The notes under the pieces were generated by a model, which worked only from the letters and a program-made list of their open reading frames with translations, did no database searches and had not been told where the DNA came from. 64,000 nt of DNA from Endothia cerciana (taxonomy: Eukaryota; Ascomycota; Sordariomycetes; Diaporthales; Cryphonectriaceae): the NCBI GenBank assembly GCA_026119935.1, contig JALRMH010000011.1, positions 744,001 through 808,000 of the forward strand. The letters are read 5' to 3'. This document shows positions 22,150 through 34,959 of the stretch, in pieces; within the stretch, counting starts at the first letter, position 1, and the number at the start of each line of letters is the position of its first letter. A program made the position numbers and the translations under genes.

Positions 22150-23172
22150 AGTGTTCTCACATGCTTAGAGCATACATCCCGCGACTGATGAGCAGTGATC
22201 CCCAGTATGTGCTGTTCCAACAGATGAGTTCAAGGTACGAGGCAATGGAAGGGTTGTGCTGGGTTTAAAGTATGAAAGCCCGAGACCTGCCCTTCAGCAA
22301 GCCACGCACAAGTATTCGGACCACGCACGGTCCGGCCTCCGACTGTACGGCGAAGGAGACGAAAAATAAGGCTGACCGACAATTCCAACGAGGATTCGAT
22401 TGTCATCTGAGTGCTTCTATCCGGTTGCGTGAGCGCAGGAATATGATGTCTCTGCGACGGGCTTGGTCGAATCATCTCGAGAACGGGGCGCTGTCTCCAG
22501 CCGTGAGCCTTGCGGTCGCTGGACACCGCCTTTCTTCATACTGGCCCCGACCTTCGTGTTCACTCTATTGCTTTGAAGCCGACTCGCCTCGAATGCGGTA
22601 CGTCGCCATCACGGCTTCTTCAGGAGGACCAGAGAGGAACTCCTGCTGTGGCCGTACCTTAGTGGATGCACCACTATAAGCAGGGGTTTTCAGCGGTCCG
22701 ACAATCAACAACAGTATGGCGTTATGGGCTTTAGATCTATGAACCGGGAATGCAAGTAACAGCTGTTTCCTCCGTGAAAAGACGTGACGTTTGGACCTAA
22801 GGAGGGACGTGTGGATGGCAGTGGAGCTGAGGCCGATATCTCTATGCCGAGGCCGGAGTGCGCCCTAGACCTGTAGGGCGTGGTCACGGAAAGACTTGCT
22901 CGAATTGTCGACCCGAACCTCGAGAAAAAAAGCTAATTCCACGGACCCAGGACAGTCATTATTGCTCAACCTTCGCTACAATGTATGTGCACTGGTGAAC
23001 CGACTGCAATAAGACAAAGGCGTGTCCGCGGCTGAGCATGTGCGACACAAAGCAATCACATCACGCAAAACGCCATGTTCTTCAACGCGTTGTATAAGAT
23101 TATTGGTCTCAATCGGCTGGATGGCTATAGCAATTAAGCTGGCGATATTAAGCAGTAGAGCCTCCCTGCCAT
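22150..23172. other. intergenic region beyond the methyltransferase relic
   Basis: About 1 kb between the relic and HEI10. It may include further decayed N-terminal methyltransferase sequence near 22150-22250. The frames at 22272-22679 plus and 23022-23402 plus show no recognisable domain; the latter overlaps real HEI10 exons antisense. Confidence 0.4.
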
Positions 23173-24636
23173 TCAGGCTCTTGAGTGGAAGTCAGCCCCG
23201 ATACCGTGGGAAACTCCCGTCATGGCACCAAACACTGGTATGCCTGGACGCTGTGCCACTGAAATCACCGTCAGCAAAGTCTCGGCCAAACAAGTTAGGA
23301 AAGGCAGACTCCTACCGCGTGGTCGCACAGGGGGAACAAAAGCACCAACCGTCGCAGGTCCTTGGCCGGTCTTCAGGTGAGAGCTCAACCCGACTCCATT
23401 GAAGTTGTCAATGCTGCTGCGCTGATTATGCTGCATCTCTTGAATAGGCTGTCGAGTCCATCCTGAGCCGTGCGGTGCTACTGGCGCCCTAGCGACAAGT
23501 CCCGACCCTACGGAAAGGCCGACGCCATCGGCACTTGGTCGCTGTCGATGGGTCGAGGGTGTCGCGGGTACATCGGCTACCAAACTTCAGCAAATTTGAT
23601 GCTTCAGGCCTCGACCCTACCTGCACATACCTTTTGGAGGTACTGGCCTTGTCCAAGCAACATTTTGAGTGTCTGGATGACCCATTCGAGGCGGTGCAGA
23701 AACTACAGCTTGCTGATTCAGCCTGTCGCCATATCGGTTGGCCATGTACGGTGTTCCCAGCTGCTGCTCGTAGGTTTCCTGAGGCTCACCGCGGTCCATT
23801 TGGAGCGTCTCAAAGGCTAGTCCGCCATGGAGTGTCGTATCAACCGCGTCAGACGCAGCATCTTGTATGTGGCCAAGCATTGCCTTGCGCTTGAGCTTGT
23901 CGTAAAGCTCCTGGGTTTGCAACAACTTGCGATTCTTCTCTTTGTATGCCAGAGACAATTCATCGTTCTTCCTCCGCAGTGTTTCCTGGTCCAGAGCCAT
24001 GCCTGAGTTGAATCAGCACATGCTGCCGATATTATTGTGGGTGGGCAGGGACTGACTGGCAATTCTGCTGTGGAGGCCTGTGAGTTGGGCATTGGCATCA
24101 TTGACGATGCCGTCAAGGGTAACATTCAACTCGTTGTATCGGTTTGTCAAGACCTTGCATCGGTGGCTTTCCCAGATCCTGGAACATCATGCTCGTTAGC
24201 ATGATCCCAGGACAGGTGGCTCACCGGCCGACAGAGTTACAAACAAATCCTGAGTCATCTGGTATGACCAGAAGCTCAAAGCACGTCCTGCACACTCCAT
24301 GATAGCCTCTGGACTCAGTCCACTGAGAACGCTCGTCTTATAGTCCTCGCTAGGGTTCAGGTTGGTAACCACGGCATCGTCGGGTCTAGGTAGGTGTGTC
24401 TGACAGGCTGGACAAGTGCGGTGGTCAGGAGAGACACCGTTGAGACCAGTCCGGTTGCCGCAGTCAATACAGAAGATGTGACTGCACAGGTAACATCAGT
24501 CAGAAAGGAAGAAAGCTCCCGAGTCTCGAAAATAGTAATGTAACAATGTTGTACTGTACCTGCAGGTGGTCACCAAGGCTCGCTCTCGCAGCTCGGCCCG
24601 GCATTTCATCTCATTGCACCTAAGTGCTTGCTCCAT
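23173..24636 (-). CDS. HEI10: HEI10/CCNB1IP1-type meiotic RING E3 ligase
   Basis: A RING protein of the Zip3/HEI10 group, which in Sordaria, plants and animals marks crossover sites on meiotic chromosomes through SUMO/ubiquitin ligation. I assemble six exons: 24636-24560, 24481-24245, 24178-24057, 24002-23631, 23576-23316 and 23258-23173; total 384 residues. The RING has C7-x4-C12, C25-S-H27-IF-C30-ID-C33 and CPAC. Then comes a helical part (MTQDLIWESHR, VLTNRYNELNVTLDGI, LHSRIASMALDQETLRRKND), a coiled coil up to about residue 190, and a disordered basic tail. Intron 2 uses a GTTTGT donor with a perfect GCTAAC branch; the other donors are canonical. Every junction keeps phase. It is divergent from ULA1 across 387 bp. 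Confidence 0.88.
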
Positions 24637-25023
24637 GTTCTGGAGTGCTTGTCAAGAAGTCGACAGAGCCTCTCACAGGCACATTATGTACTTGAAAAGA
24701 AGTAGAAGAACGGTTTTTATTTGGGAGGTCAAGGAAAGCGGTCATCTTCGAAGATGCGGATTACATAATCCACCTGTGCCTTGCCTATGGAGGGGAAGTG
24801 GGGCACCTTCCGCTCAGGCAGTGAATGGAGCTTCCTCCAAAATCACCGGACCTCGATTGTTGACTTCATCTCATCCAGGCATCACCGGAAGCTGCCGAGA
24901 AGTCTTTGAAGAACGGAGGCGAGGGAAGGGAGAGTCTGGGTCCAGAACAGTACCCATCTATCCGCAACACTTTTGGTTGATCGATCACAAACGCGTTATC
25001 TCAACATCCTCACCACTCTCAAG
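24637..25023. promoter_or_regulatory. shared divergent upstream region of HEI10 and ULA1
   Basis: The two start codons lie 387 bp apart and face away from each other. The region must hold both promoters. I see no unambiguous TATA box or named operator. Confidence 0.55.
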
Positions 25024-26899
25024 ATGACGGAAGTTGTGACGACTCAGACGCCTCCCATACTCCATGGACCCTCGGACAAGGAGAAGAAGTATGATCGACA
25101 GCTTCGTTTGTGGGCTGCAAGCGGTCAAGACGCACTCGAGTCTGCAAACATCCTCCTCTTCAACACGGGCTCGGGCACTGTAGGGGTCGAGACCCTCAAA
25201 AACCTGGTCCTGCCCGGTATATTACCTGCCAATACCCTTAGCTAGACAGTTACTAATCTGTCGCAGGCATTGGATGCTTTACGATCATTGATGATGCTAG
25301 CATCACAGAGGCCGATCTGGGCGTCAACTTCTTCCTCGATGAGGCTTCTCTGGGCAGGTCAAGGGCACAGTCTTGCGCAGAGCTCCTTCTCGAGTTGAAC
25401 CCGGAAGTCCAGGGTGACTGGTTTCCTAAAGATCAAGTTAGTCTGGCATCCTTTCTCAAGGCAAGACATGACGAGGACGAATCTAGCTGACAAAGACACC
25501 GGTCAGGAACCTTTGAATCTGGACAGGGTGCTCTCGGAGGTATCGACTTTCACCATGATTGTCTACACTTTCCCCATTCATCCAGACGATTTGAACGTGC
25601 TGCAAGTCTACGGTAGGAAACACCACACGCCTCTGGTTGCCGTCCACTCAGCAGGCTTCTATTCGTACTTTCGAGTGAGCCTACCTGGCAGTTTTCCCAT
25701 TGTCGACACACACCCAGACGAAACGGCCACAACTGATCTGCGGCTGCTCTCACCGTGGCCCGAGCTGCAGGCTTTCGCCACGGATATGACGAAGGACATT
25801 GACAGTATGGACAACCATGAGCACGGACATCTCCCTTATGTGGTCATATTGCTTTACTTTTTGGAAAGATGGAAGGACGCTCACGGAGATTACCCAAAGA
25901 AATATGCCGAGAAGACGGCATTCAGGAAGGTGGTTGCGGCTGGGGCAAGAACTGACAACCCAGAGGGTGGCGAGGAGAACTTTGACGAGGCGGTCGCGGC
26001 CGTAGTCAAGACGATAGTGCCGCCCAACGTACCATCGAGCTTGAGAGAGGTCTTTGACTACACTCACACCGATCCGGTTGGTCCTTGCCCCATTTGTCGG
26101 CCACAAAGTGTTCCAGGTGTTGATTGTCAGACGCTAATGTAAGGTTGTCCAGGTTGAGCAACAATCGAGCTTCTGGATCATCGCCGACGCCGTCAAGAGA
26201 TTTTATGAGAAGCACGGTAGTTTGCCACTGCCAGGGAACGTACCGGACATGAAGGCACAGTCCAAGGTCTACATCCAACTCCAAAACATCTACAAGAACA
26301 AAGCTCGGCAGGATGTTGCCGAAGTACTCGAAACAGTCAGGCTGTCCCCGTGTGGCGAGAATGTCGATCCTGATGAGGTGGAGCTCTTTTGCAAGAACGC
26401 TGCTTTCGTCAAGCTCGTCAACACTGGAGGTGCGGACGCTGATCGTCTAGCAAGGGTCACAGGTAAGTGTCACCATCCCGCCGGGCATTGCTCTCGGTCC
26501 TGCAGGTTATTTGGTAGGTGATTTAGGCATGCGTTGACTTGCAATGCAGGAGAACAGCTGGCTCAGGACGCAGATGCCGAGATCATGATGTCGCCATTCT
26601 CGCTAATCCCCATCTATCTTGCTCTCTTCGCGACATCACATAATCCCCAGGCCTCCACAGATGAAATCCTGAAGGCTATCGGGGATCTCGTCCCACATGC
26701 CGCCAAAAATGAGCGAGTGGTCCAGGTCTCTGAGGAGGTGGCCCGTGCTGGCGGCGGAGAACTGCACAACACATCCGCCCTGACTGGCGGCATGGTGGCC
26801 CAGGAGATCATTAAGATCATCACGAAGCAGTACATACCCGCAGACAACACCTGCATTTTTGATGGCATAAGTAGCAGGTGTCAGGTACTTCGCTTGTGA
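25024..26899 (+). CDS. ULA1: NEDD8-activating enzyme E1 regulatory subunit (ULA1/APPBP1)
   Basis: This is the non-catalytic half of the NEDD8 E1 heterodimer, partner of Uba3, needed to charge NEDD8/Rub1 for cullin activation. Five exons: 25024-25216, 25267-25436, 25507-26076, 26153-26462 and 26550-26899, with introns of 50, 70, 76 and 87 nt; 530 residues. The N-terminal adenylation-like fold shows KYDRQLRLWAASGQDALE, ILLFNTGSGTVGVETLKNLV and GIGCFTIIDDASITEADLG-V-N-FF. Later come PLVAVHSAGFYSYFRV and the C-terminal ALTGGMVAQEIIKIITKQY and RCQVLRL. As usual for the regulatory subunit, no catalytic-cysteine domain is seen. Length matches APPBP1 (about 530). No damage is visible. Confidence 0.93.
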
Positions 26900-28319
26900 G
26901 CCGCAGCGAGGAGCTAATGCTCCCTGCATCTCGTCGCTCACATCACATGGCCAAGTGCTGAAGGAATGCGGTACAGCATCAGGGCAGCATTGTGACGAGA
27001 CAGCGGGATACTTCTCGTTGACGGCCTTGCAGCTCCGGCTGAATCAGGGTTCAGCCAATAAGGGCTGAGAAATTGCAAAGGATTGGTGGAGGGTACAGCT
27101 GGGCATCTCCCTAACCATGCTCATCGTATGCAAGCATGGATATCGGACCAGTGTGCGGCCGTCACTGGGTCTTTCATCGCACTCTTCGGGCCGCTGATAG
27201 CTCGAGGCTGGTCCACACCCAAGGGAGGAGGATCTCGTCGGACCGCAGGTCCTAGCAGTACTGCAACCCTGAGATCGCTGTCCCATGCACAGGTAGGGCG
27301 GTTACTCCAAGGTAGTGGGTAGTGGTACCATAAAAAGTCGGGAAATCAACATAGAATTCGAGCTCATGCAGCCTCCTGCTTATATAAGTGGGTTGCGTAG
27401 GTTAACTTACGCGGCTGGGAAATGTCGCACAAAGCTCTCCTGCTCATGTGTCACCACGTGAGATGTCCCACTTGGTATCATACCACTGACATTACAACAG
27501 GTTGACTACGCTCATGCAGCCACAGAACCGTGGTTCGGACCAGGAACCCGCAATGTCGCTTAAGAAGCTGGGAGCACTGAGCTCTCAGCAGCCAGCAAGG
27601 CATCTATGCGCGCATCTTATTACGCCTCCTTTCAGTTCATCCAACGGAGGCCCTCGTGTGCCAGTGAGTCAGGTAAGCTGAGAAGAACACCATGGTGAGT
27701 TCGATGGACTAGAGTTCATGAGGTCACCTAGACCATCTATTTTAAAGACCTGTGAAGGACGAAAAGGGGGTTGGTTGGGTGGAAAATCTTAGAATGTCGT
27801 CCAGTCTTTTACTGGCCTGAAGACAATAACCAGGGCCCAAGGTAGTGCCGGCGCAGGTCTTACGAGTCAGGTCAGCCGTGATCCCGATGGCGGTCTGAAA
27901 ACTGGAAACTAATCCCCAGATCTCTTAGATCAGCCAATACAGGAAGTCGATCATGATGCTTGTGCTGTTAGGGATGGGTGGCCCTGCATAGCTGCCCAGG
28001 CCCACTGTAGGCGCTTGCTGGGTTGCCCCAAACATGTAGATTCCTCGAGGGAGCATGAATAACAAGCCTTGCTATGGGAAAATGAAGCCTAGATCCCCTG
28101 GCCCCCCATTGGAGGACCATACTCGAGCCTCGGGCGCCGGCAGCTTCTCCAAAGAATATGGCGGCTTGTCGTCCCAGGAAACTGGATGATTGGCTCCGTC
28201 CAGACGTGGAACCAAATTGCGCCGATGCGGGAAACGATCTTTCCAAATTGAAAGCCTTTTCAGAAATGCACGTGATGATGTGGTGAGCCGTCTGCACCGC
28301 GACCGGACCTATCGACTGC

Positions 28320-28700
28320 GAAGGAGATCGGACAGGTGCGACGGGAGCCAACCGGGGCGTGGGATGACCAGCTGCCAGTCCTCCATGCCACTACCCCAAA
28401 GCTCGTCTAACAGAGGATCGTCATTCGTTAGGTGCGGCGGCCACCTGCATCTCATGAACATGTGGACATGCAAAGTCTTCACGCTGGTGAGGCTGCATCA
28501 GGAAGCTCTGCCCGTCTGCCGAGCCCTGGAACTCTGGGGTAGTCCAAGGTCCCACTCCTTCGGCGCATTCCGTCTACCAGCGGTCGAGGTCGGAAGGCCG
28601 GCGGCGATTCCCTCGCCCTGCGACCGCATGTCTGCAAGTAGGCGCGCTGCCAGCCCTCTTGATAGGACGGGATCCAATTATGCGCAGAGGTGGAGAACGC
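28320..28700 (-). pseudogene. coding-like fragments of an unidentified gene
   Basis: On the minus strand, consecutive stretches in different frames read like protein: FQGSADGQSFLMQPHQRED, then DDPLLDELWGSGMEDWQLVI and PRPGWLPSHLSDLLRSR ending at a stop near 28318. The style resembles the disordered C-terminus of a fungal regulator. I could not link the pieces with clean introns or find an N-terminal domain, so this may be a relic, or chance. Confidence 0.2.
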
Positions 28701-29050
28701 GAGTGTCCCTGAGGGAGCGGTGTCGGATTTCCTTGAATGATGTCTGTCAGGTCAAGAGAGGCTGGCTTTTAGGCAGTTGGGTGGGCAAGACGTCAAAGTC
28801 CCCTGGGATTACCAACTCCAGCAGGATTCCGCCCCTTCCTCGATATCTCTGTATGCCCGGCTCCCCGCAGCAGTGGCTGACGAGTTGTGGAGCTATGTAG
28901 TTAGGTACGCATCCTCGACGTGATGATTCGCGGCTGTACGCATGGAGCAGCACGATTGCACGCGCCACGAGCTTTCATACCTGCTTGCTTTGGCAGGTCA
29001 GTCCACATCCGATACGCCTACACCCAACATGGGCACTGGTCTAGACGTTT

Positions 29051-29065
29051 GGGGGGGGGGGGGGG
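29051..29065. repeat. G15 homopolymer
   Basis: Uninterrupted G run in the gene-poor region. Confidence 0.95.
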
Positions 29066-30900
29066 TTTCTCAGAATGTGATATCTCCAGAACACTATGGA
29101 GATATCCCTTCCCACTCCGCTTACTCAGACGATGGACCACGAGACGATCTATCTAGTTGTAGACTCGGCTTGATCCAGCCCAAGACACGGAGCGTCTGAC
29201 TTGCAGGACCTCGACTTCCTAATTCCCGCTCAGAACGCCTTGACATGATCCCAGCCTCACTGTGCACAATTTGTGGGGGATACAACTGCAAGCGCGACAG
29301 GCTGACTAGCTATGCATGCACGCATGAGCGGTATCCCCTTCAGTCTGCGGTGGTGCGACGACGGAGACGCAACCGCGCCGTGGCACTTGATGTTTCCTCC
29401 CTGTATGTCTGCAGGTCCCCACCAAAAACCGGTACCGGTCGAGCGGACGCTAGCATGCCAAGCCGCTACCATGATCAGTCCGTCGTCTGCAGACAAAGGA
29501 CATCAGACGACAATGTATGTATACTGGTATATTGCACCGCCAGATGGGATGTGGGGGATGTGGCGCCAGCCACTGGCGGTAGGCAGACGGGTAGCAGACC
29601 GCGTATACCACGCTCCCCATGACGGACAGGCGAGCCTGAAAGGACGCGGTTGTTATTCAGAAATCCAGGCTGCAAGATTACCCAATGAGTCCTCGCTTCG
29701 AGGTATGCCCAATCCAGCTGCCCCGCCCAGCCTATCAGTGGTGTCTTAATCACCACCTTCATCAGTGGCTCGTGCGGGGTGACAAGGATCGTCGACACCA
29801 CACTGGCGACAACCAGAGGAGTCCATCGAGTTATACACCAGTGGATATGTTCAACCTCCTTTGATTGTCTGTCCTTCTATGCGCCTCCTGACTACTCAAA
29901 TGTATCGCAAGCTGGCATCGGACCAGCTCTTTTTTTTTTTTTGGGTGGTGGGGGGGGTGACGTACATATGTCGAACCAGCTCAAGTTACACTTGGGCAGA
30001 ACGACACTGGTCTTTGATCGGGTCCCAGGCCAGGCTTATGGTCACAAGAGCTAAGCCTAACATGCACAATTTGAGGCTACAGCCATAGGAGTACATGTGC
30101 AAGGCCCGTTGGCAAGGAGCTGGAAGCGAGCTCATTAGCCGTCCCACGAACTTTTGGGGTCTAAACTGCCAGCTGCCCTCCTTTTGAAACCGAGACGCTA
30201 GCGGCAAACCTACATATTAAACTCTGGGTCATGAGACAGAGCCTCAGGGCCGAGATGCCACTACAAAAACACAAGTACTCTGCAGACTGCCATGAGAGCG
30301 CCGCTAGGCGACGCATCCGAGCCCGTCAACATACCGCCCATGGCTCGAAACCCATCCCAGGCGCGTCTAGTGCCAGCAAAACAAAGAGAGCATCTTGCGT
30401 AAGCAGGAAGTGTGGCACTTAATAACAGATGGTCCACTCCCAAGCCGCCACCGGAAATTAACGCTTGCTTTTACTGCCATCAACAAATCAGTTGAGTGGA
30501 CATGACGCTTTTCAAACCGGCAAAAAAACCCCAAAGACCTGGTATTGGCAGAGGAGGGGGTGGGGGCGACTTTGTCATTTCTCATTGCCTTCCGCTGGAC
30601 CAGAATTCTGAGTATGCGCCACCGATCGGCGCAGAATAACGACCTGTGTTGGCTGATCTTGCCTTTTTTTTAATGTTTTAATTTTTTAATTTTTTATTAT
30701 TCTTCCTTGGTCTCCGTGCCGTTACTACCGGCCAAGCACAGCGTCACAGCCTCCCAGCTCTCGCCCCTCTGCCAGTCTGGTCGGGCTGAGGGGCAGAAGC
30801 AGGAAATGGGAGCACACATGGCCGTCCTCCGTCACGGACGCAACATGGAACCAACACGGATCCGGTGATACTCATCGCAGCAGATGGTTGTGGCCGTGAC

Positions 30901-30927
30901 CTCACCTCACCTCACCTCACCTCACCT
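30901..30927. repeat. (CTCAC)5 pentanucleotide repeat
   Basis: Five perfect tandem copies of CTCAC plus a partial one. Confidence 0.9.
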
Positions 30928-31275
30928 GTTTATTGCTGGTATGTTTGAAGAGCCACAAAATTGGGGACTAACGGATCCACGAGGGACAATATCCGACTTG
31001 AGACGCCAGGTGGTTTCCCACAATTGATCTCCCCCGTCCCCACCATGGCGGGAGGACTAGCAGGGAGGCTCGAGACGACTACACCCACGCCCCACACCTT
31101 ATGAATAAAGTTAAGGTTACTCATCACATCCTATGGTGCTATGGTAATGTGGACGAATAGCCGAGCAGCCCCTGGTCCTTGCCGCCAGACCACATACAGT
31201 AGTATTATGGTACAGCGGATGCAGCCTGTCTGTTCCTGGCGGCCCACGAGAGGCACACGCCCGCACATGTGGAGG

Positions 31276-31288
31276 CCCCCCCCCCCCC
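31276..31288. repeat. C13 homopolymer
   Basis: Uninterrupted C run; a near-copy of the following GTTGGATCC/CGTTGATCC motif sits next to it. Confidence 0.9.
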
Positions 31289-32536
31289 TCGTTGGATCCC
31301 CCCTCGTTGATCCCCTGATAGACCGACACCAGGATCTCGCTTTGCCGGCCGACAGATGACCAGGCCCATGACTCGAGGGCTTAGCCCGGCTCTCTAGGCT
31401 ATCTGGACCTTCAACCCGATACATCCAAGGTACTATGCAGTACAGGCGGTTAGCTGCATGACCCCCCTCTCTGGCCCATTCCTCTTGCTGGTGTGCATGG
31501 AGTACCTGACGATCGCCACGGCTCTCCGGAACCTGCAAGGTATACGACATGTGTCTTTTCTGTGCGGGTGCTTTTGCCCTTTGACCCATGCGCTATAGAG
31601 TACGCAGTATGGGTTTGGGGGTTTTTTTTTGTTGTAATTTTTATTATTTTATCTTTTTATTTTTTATTTTTTATTTTTATTTTTTTTTACGCCATACCCT
31701 TCTTCTCCCTGCTTCAGCTGCTGTTGTTCGAGCTGTTCCTTCTGCTGTCGATCCGATCCATGGAAGCAGCTCCGAACCGACAGACGCTGTCCTCCATGAA
31801 TCGACATAGCTGCCAAGTGTCCAGCTCACTGACAATCCTGGAATCGTCCTGGGCGATGCTCGGTCTATCAGGTTCTGTAATCTGGTCGAGTTCTCTGGGT
31901 GGGCTGTTTACTTCGAACCGCCCCTAGGCCGTGTTGTGGACCCAGGCCCTATTCTTCTTTTCCCATGGACCTCGTCGATGTCTTGCCTCGTAAACGGGTC
32001 TCGACGCGGCATTGGCCAGTAATGTGTGTGGTTCTCTGCCCATCCTCCCCTCCAGGCCTACACTACACCCATTCATTACTGGTAGCCCACCAATGGTACC
32101 CATCTCATCTGCTCTTGGGTCCTACCCATGTAGCGAAAACATCACACCCGCCCTCATATATTCCCGGCATGCTACCTGTCTGTCGAGCCTGTTCACAAGC
32201 ACGAGCACTGCCGGTGGTACGACATGCCAATGGTCACATTTCTACCCAGAATCCCATACCCCACAATATGCAACCCCATGAACAACCGCATGCGGTGGCA
32301 ATATATATTCACTCACCCCTCATCCTGCTCCTCCTGGGTCTGGACTTCGGACGATCACTCTTTGGTGAGACCCTTCTTGATCCGAAGTTCGACTATACCA
32401 TCCCACCTGAGAGAATATTCTTGTACATACCTGTTCTCGTTTCAACTGTATAATTTGCTACGATATAAAGACGACAGCTTGCACTTCGTCCTTTTCATTT
32501 CTCGCCCACCTCTCCCCACTCACCACCGACCTCACC

Positions 32537-34959
32537 ATGGCACCGAATCTCACAATAGCCTCGCAGGGTGGCATGTTCCATACATTCCAGGGTGTCACCC
32601 CCAGGAAGCCAGCCACCGAACCGCAGGAGAACCCAAAGGCCACAGCCAGTGCAACTGCCAAGAGGATAACAACACCACACGCATGTGCTGAGTGCAAGCG
32701 CCGCAAGATGTAAGTTCTGATTTGAGATACGAGCCTCTGGGCTACCGGTTGACCCTGTGTCCCCAGCCGATGTGATGGACAGCAGCCCTGCGGCCAATGT
32801 CTCTCAAGCCGTGCTCCTAAGCGGTGCTTCTACGACAAGCACCGCCAGAGAGTGATCCCGTCAAGGAAGTAAGTCGAGCCCTCGCCTGTTCCGGCCGCGG
32901 CTTGGCTGATACTGACCGTAACAGGACCCTAGAGGCCCTGTCTCAGTCCTTGGAGGAGTGCCGGTCGATCCTGAAGCGGCTATATCCCAACCACGAAACC
33001 CAAGCGCTCCTATCGCTCTCTCGGCACGAACTCCTGAACCTTCTAGACCGGTCGGGAAACGAGGCTTCCGGAGGCCTGCCGTCCCCTCCACTCACCTCAC
33101 CACTCCCCGGCGATCTGGACTCGCCAATCTGTCCGTCCTCCACCGAGAGCCTCTGCGGCCTGGAACAGCTTCCCGCAAGGAATGCCGAGTGGGATGAGGA
33201 GAGAAGAGGCAGAGACCCAATCCCGGCAGAGGCAGACGATGTTAATGCACTGTCTCTTTCTGTCGACCGTCAGACTTCTTACTTGGGAGCGTCGTCAATC
33301 AAGGCCGCCCTGATGGTCATGCTCAAGGTCCAGCCGCAACTGAGAAGCGCCCTGAGTGCGCCGCTGAGCACCTCCGAGGTCCCACCCGGCTTTCCTGCGG
33401 CCCGTACAAAGTCAACAGCTCAGAAGGACCCACAACGGATCCCGTGGTCCTGGAAGGGACAGACATTGATTGATGCGTACTTCAAGAGGATTCACGTCTT
33501 CATTCCGATGCTGGACGAGACATCTTTCAGGGCCGACTACCTGGAGGGGCAGCGGTTTGATGCCCCCTGGCTTGCGCTTCTCAACATGGTCTTCGCGATG
33601 GGCAGCATTGTGGCCATGAAATCCGACGACTACAACCACATCAACTACTACAACCGGGCGATGGAGCACCTGCCATTGGACGCCTTTGGCAGCAGCCACA
33701 TTGAGACTGTTCAGGCCCTCGCAATTATCGGCGGCTATTACTTGCATTACATCAACAGGCCGAACATGGCAAATGCGGTTCTAGGGGGAACCATCCGGAT
33801 GGCGAGCGCCCTTGGTCTCCACAGGGAGAGCCTGGCCCAGAGCACGAACGACGTTGCCGCTGCCGAGACCCGAAGACGCACATGGTGGAGTCTGTTCTGC
33901 CTGGACACCTGGGCCACCACAACTATGGGTCGTCCGTCCTTTGGCCGCTGGGGCCCGGCTGTGAATATCCGCGCACCTGAGTTCGGTATCAACAACTCAC
34001 GGGACTCATCCCAGCACGCGGGTATCCTGCCGTTGGTTGAGAACATCAAGTTCTGCAAGATCGCTACTTCTATTCAGGATATGCTCGCGGTGGCGCCTCT
34101 CCTGACCACCGACGACCGTCACAACCTGGACGGCCAACTTGTCAACTGGTACAGCAACCTGCCTTGGCTACTACGAACCACAGAGCCATGCGCAGAGCCC
34201 CTCTACATCGCTCGGTGCATCATCAAATGGCGCTACCAGAACCTGCGCATGCTCATCCACCGCCCTGTGCTTCTCAGCCTCGCCAGCAGCAACGCCACTT
34301 CCGCAACAGACGCAGACGTCGCCGCTGTGGAGATGTGCCGCGAGCTGGCCAAGCACACCGTGGAGGACATCGCGCGCGAGTGGAGCCGCAACCAGATGTC
34401 TGGATGGAACGCAGCATGGTTCCTATACCAGGCAGCCATGGTGCCACTCGTGTCCATCTTCTGGCAGTGGAACAGCCCGCGTGTCCCGGACTGGCACAAG
34501 CAGATCGACAGCATCACCGAGCTTCTCGAGGCCATGGAGGACTGGTCACTGGCCGCGCGGCGCAGCCGTGAGGTCGTCACACGCATGTATGAGGCGAGCC
34601 GGACCATCGCGCAGACTCGCGGGCGGGCCGAGACACCCCTCAGCCCAACCTCGCTGCAGGGCTTCATGTCGCATCAAGACATTAGCGGCCTGTTCGCAAC
34701 GCCCCCCCACGGCGAGCAGCTGATGTCGCCCATCGGACTAGACGGCCCCGAGGGCGTGTCCATGATGGGCATGGTTGACCAGCAGGGCATGCTACTGGAC
34801 CCGGAGGGTATGTACTGGGCATCTCAGGCGGAGGAGCTGGGCCTTGATCCGTATCCGGCCGTCCAGGACGGCGGAATGGGCATGCCCCTGGACTACAACC
34901 TACTGACGGCGACCGGACATCCCGGCACGCTCGAGGCTGGTTATGGGTTTGTACACTGA
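32537..34959 (+). CDS. Zn(II)2Cys6 transcription factor with fungal-specific regulatory domain
   Basis: Three exons: 32537-32709, 32767-32868 and 32925-34959 (introns 57 and 56 nt), 769 residues. The zinc cluster is C50-x2-C53-x6-C60-x5-C66-x2-C69-x8-C78; intron 1 splits the codon for I58 inside it. A basic linker and short helix follow (RVIPSRKTLEALSQSLEE). The fungal_trans-type middle domain (about 215-480) is visible as LIDAYFKRIHVFIPMLDE, ALLNMVFAMGSIVA, RMASALGLHRES and RRRTWWSLFCLDTWATTTMG. The C-terminus is Gly/Met/Pro-rich, probably activating. It should bind CGG-type elements. The conserved linker recalls regulators of plant-polysaccharide degradation such as CLR-1/ClrA, but that is memory of a family, not an alignment, so I assign no symbol. 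It stands alone in a gene-poor region with no obvious target cluster. Confidence 0.92.

Larger units (their letters stand above)
26900..32536. other. 5.6-kb gene-poor region upstream of the Zn2Cys6 gene
   Basis: No complete gene recognised. Weak coding-like fragments are a plus-strand frame at 28942-29199 (with NVISPEHYGDIPSHSAYSDD) and minus-strand pieces around 28660-28320 (DDPLLDELWG, MEDWQLVIPRPGWLPS), in different frames. TATA-like TATATAAG occurs at about 27382. Homopolymers occur at 29051 (G15), 29930 (T13), 31276 (C13) and T-rich blocks at 30664-30700 and 31619-31689. The last 80 bp before 32537 hold GATATAAAG (about 32461) at a plausible core-promoter distance from the transcription-factor ATG. 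Confidence 0.45.

Noticed and set aside
28190..28900. 236-codon plus-strand open frame
   Set aside because: Composition typical of chance frames and it conflicts with more protein-like pieces on the opposite strand; no domain.
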